Assembly (NCBI GenBank): GCA_002343845.1
Contig: DDSQ01000057.1
Span: forward strand, 1 to 33,646
Direction: 5' to 3'
Length of the DNA: 33,646 nt
DNA from: Planctomycetes bacterium UBA2386
GTDB taxonomy: Bacteria; Planctomycetota; UBA1135; UBA2386
Below the pieces are notes generated by a model. It saw only the letters and a program-made list of their open reading frames with translations, ran no database searches and was not told the origin of the DNA. Made by a program: the position numbers and the translations under genes. Shown here piece by piece: positions 32,864-33,646 of the stretch. Every line of letters begins with the position of its first letter. The first letter of the stretch is position 1.

Positions 32864-33512
32864 CGTGTTGGTCGGGAAACGGCGGCGGGATTCCCCGCTG
32901 CGGCGTGTTTCGGAATCGAGCGCCGGTGGAATTGAGTCCGTACCGCCGATCCCATCGGCGCCGTGGATAGCGCGCCGCGGAGCGACAGGCAACCCTGGCG
33001 CGCGGACCGCCCCGCGCCCGCCGCGGAAACAGGTCCCGCTGCTTGCGCCGTGGCAACGGCGGCGCTACCGTTCGCAGCCGTTGTTGGGCCGGCTGGTGGA
33101 TCAGCAGGCCAGCAGCACTCGCCGCCGATCGGCGGAACCGGGCCGGGAGGCCCGGATCGCCGAGACGAGCCCGCGCCGACGGTCAGGTTGCCGTATCGCG
33201 CGATCGGTTCCGAGGTCGTTCCGGCCGAAGAACCCGGGCCCAGGCGAGGGTGATGGACGGGAGGCAGTGCACTGCGGTGTGCCGCTTGCCCGAACACGTT
33301 CGGCGTCGGGGTCCCCGACGACGAAGTCCGCGTGCGAACCTCGGATCGGAGCGTTCCGACCCGGCCTGCGGACGAGATTCAGAGGTGAAACGCAGCTCGC
33401 GAACGACGCCTCATGGGCGTTCGCCGGTTGGCAGTCGCCGCACGAGCCCCGACGGGCAAGGAGCCCGTCGACCTGATGGCCGGCTCTCATCGCCGGCCCG
33501 CATTGGCACGGC
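32864..33512. other. Divergent intergenic region of 649 bases
   Basis: No supported gene is present. Open frames on both strands have poor amino-acid make-up. Visible structure includes a hairpin at 32885-32898 just upstream of clpP, a 7-bp stem at 33054-33083, and two tandem perfect hairpins close to the ATG at 33513. Nothing matching tmRNA, RNase P or SRP RNA cores is seen. Confidence 0.5.
33451..33498 (+). promoter_or_regulatory. Two tandem perfect hairpins in the leader of the Arg/Gly-rich gene
   Basis: The first hairpin (33451-33469) pairs GACGGGC with GCCCGTC around a 5-base loop. The second (33478-33498) pairs GGCCGGC with GCCGGCC around a 7-base loop. Eight bases separate them, and the ATG follows 14 bases after the second. 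They may be leader structures controlling expression, or terminators of an unseen upstream transcript. Confidence 0.45.
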
Positions 33513-33646
33513 ATGAGTATCTCGGAGAACGACTTCCCCGGTGGCATGGAACAGGCTTCTGACGGCGGCGGCCCCGAACGGCGGCGCTGGCGCGGGGGAC
33601 GTCGGCGTCGGCGTCGTCGTGGGGGTGGCGGCGGCGGCGGTGGTGG
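33513..33646 (+). CDS. Start of an Arg/Gly-rich protein (partial)
   Basis: Only 44 codons are in the window. After MSISENDFPGGMEQASDG comes PERRRWRGGRRRRRRRGG and then an uninterrupted glycine run to the edge. Such basic, glycine-rich disordered heads occur on nucleic-acid binding proteins, for example the N-terminal extension of some Rho factors or RNA helicases. The identity cannot be decided here. The start codon has no clear Shine-Dalgarno but stands 14 bases after a tandem hairpin leader. Confidence 0.55.
   Translation, partial: MSISENDFPGGMEQASDGGGPERRRWRGGRRRRRRRGGGGGGGG

Overview
This is a very GC-rich bacterial window, judged by eye to be about 70% G+C, and it most likely comes from a Planctomycetota chromosome. 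That placement is inference. It rests on an ECF sigma factor overlapping a membrane Ser/Thr kinase-TPR gene, kelch-like secreted proteins with WNG-type repeats, a shared C-terminal module on several secreted proteins, and Gram-negative envelope genes (an Omp85 barrel and lipoproteins). There are no tRNA or rRNA genes, no CRISPR array and no intact mobile element. One IS91-type transposase fragment is present.

Layout. 1-421: the 3' end of guaA. 485-2161 (-): an Omp85-type outer-membrane barrel. 2400-3167 (-): a lipoprotein built from secretin periplasmic domains. 3310-3810 (+): a YHS-type lipoprotein whose frame continues past a single TGA into a double CDGSH iron-sulfur domain. 3895-5988 (-): a large kelch-like protein. 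6055-6713: remnants of a sulfatase and a di-heme peroxidase. 6703-7446 (+): a pseudopilin-like membrane protein. 7609-10119 (-): a gingipain-like C25 protease. 10438-11847 (+): a secreted beta-propeller. 11887-14687 (+): an ECF sigma factor and a kinase-TPR protein. 15186-18881: a surface-polysaccharide group with a GT2 glycosyltransferase, a methyltransferase on the opposite strand and a flippase. 18934-19283: remnants of a GT39-like glycosyltransferase and an IS91 transposase. 19365-20090 (+): an SGNH-fold lipoprotein. 20574-21245 (+): an unknown membrane protein with an SmpA-like end. 21324-22484 (-): a DUF1624 membrane acyltransferase-like protein. 22604-23902 (-): a BCS1/FtsH-like AAA+ ATPase. 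24128-24475 (-): a DUF4406 protein. 24690-30508 (+): three tandem secreted proteins (M14 carboxypeptidase, Ig-like repeat protein, kelch-like protein). 30529-32145 (-): another secreted Ig-like protein. 32213-32863 (-): ClpP. 33513-end (+): the start of an Arg/Gly-rich protein.

The dominant theme is the cell envelope and exterior: secreted propellers, proteases, lipoproteins, an outer-membrane assembly factor and polysaccharide export. The sigma/kinase pair is the one clear signalling unit.

Three observations stand out. The YHS-TGA-CDGSH frame has no start codon for its second half. An intergenic element of about 85 bp occurs three times (near 14978, 20462 and 27200), each time upstream of a gene. 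A C-terminal module is shared by four otherwise unrelated secreted proteins. Several junctions also carry decayed gene pieces, so this looks like an accessory region with ongoing gene loss.
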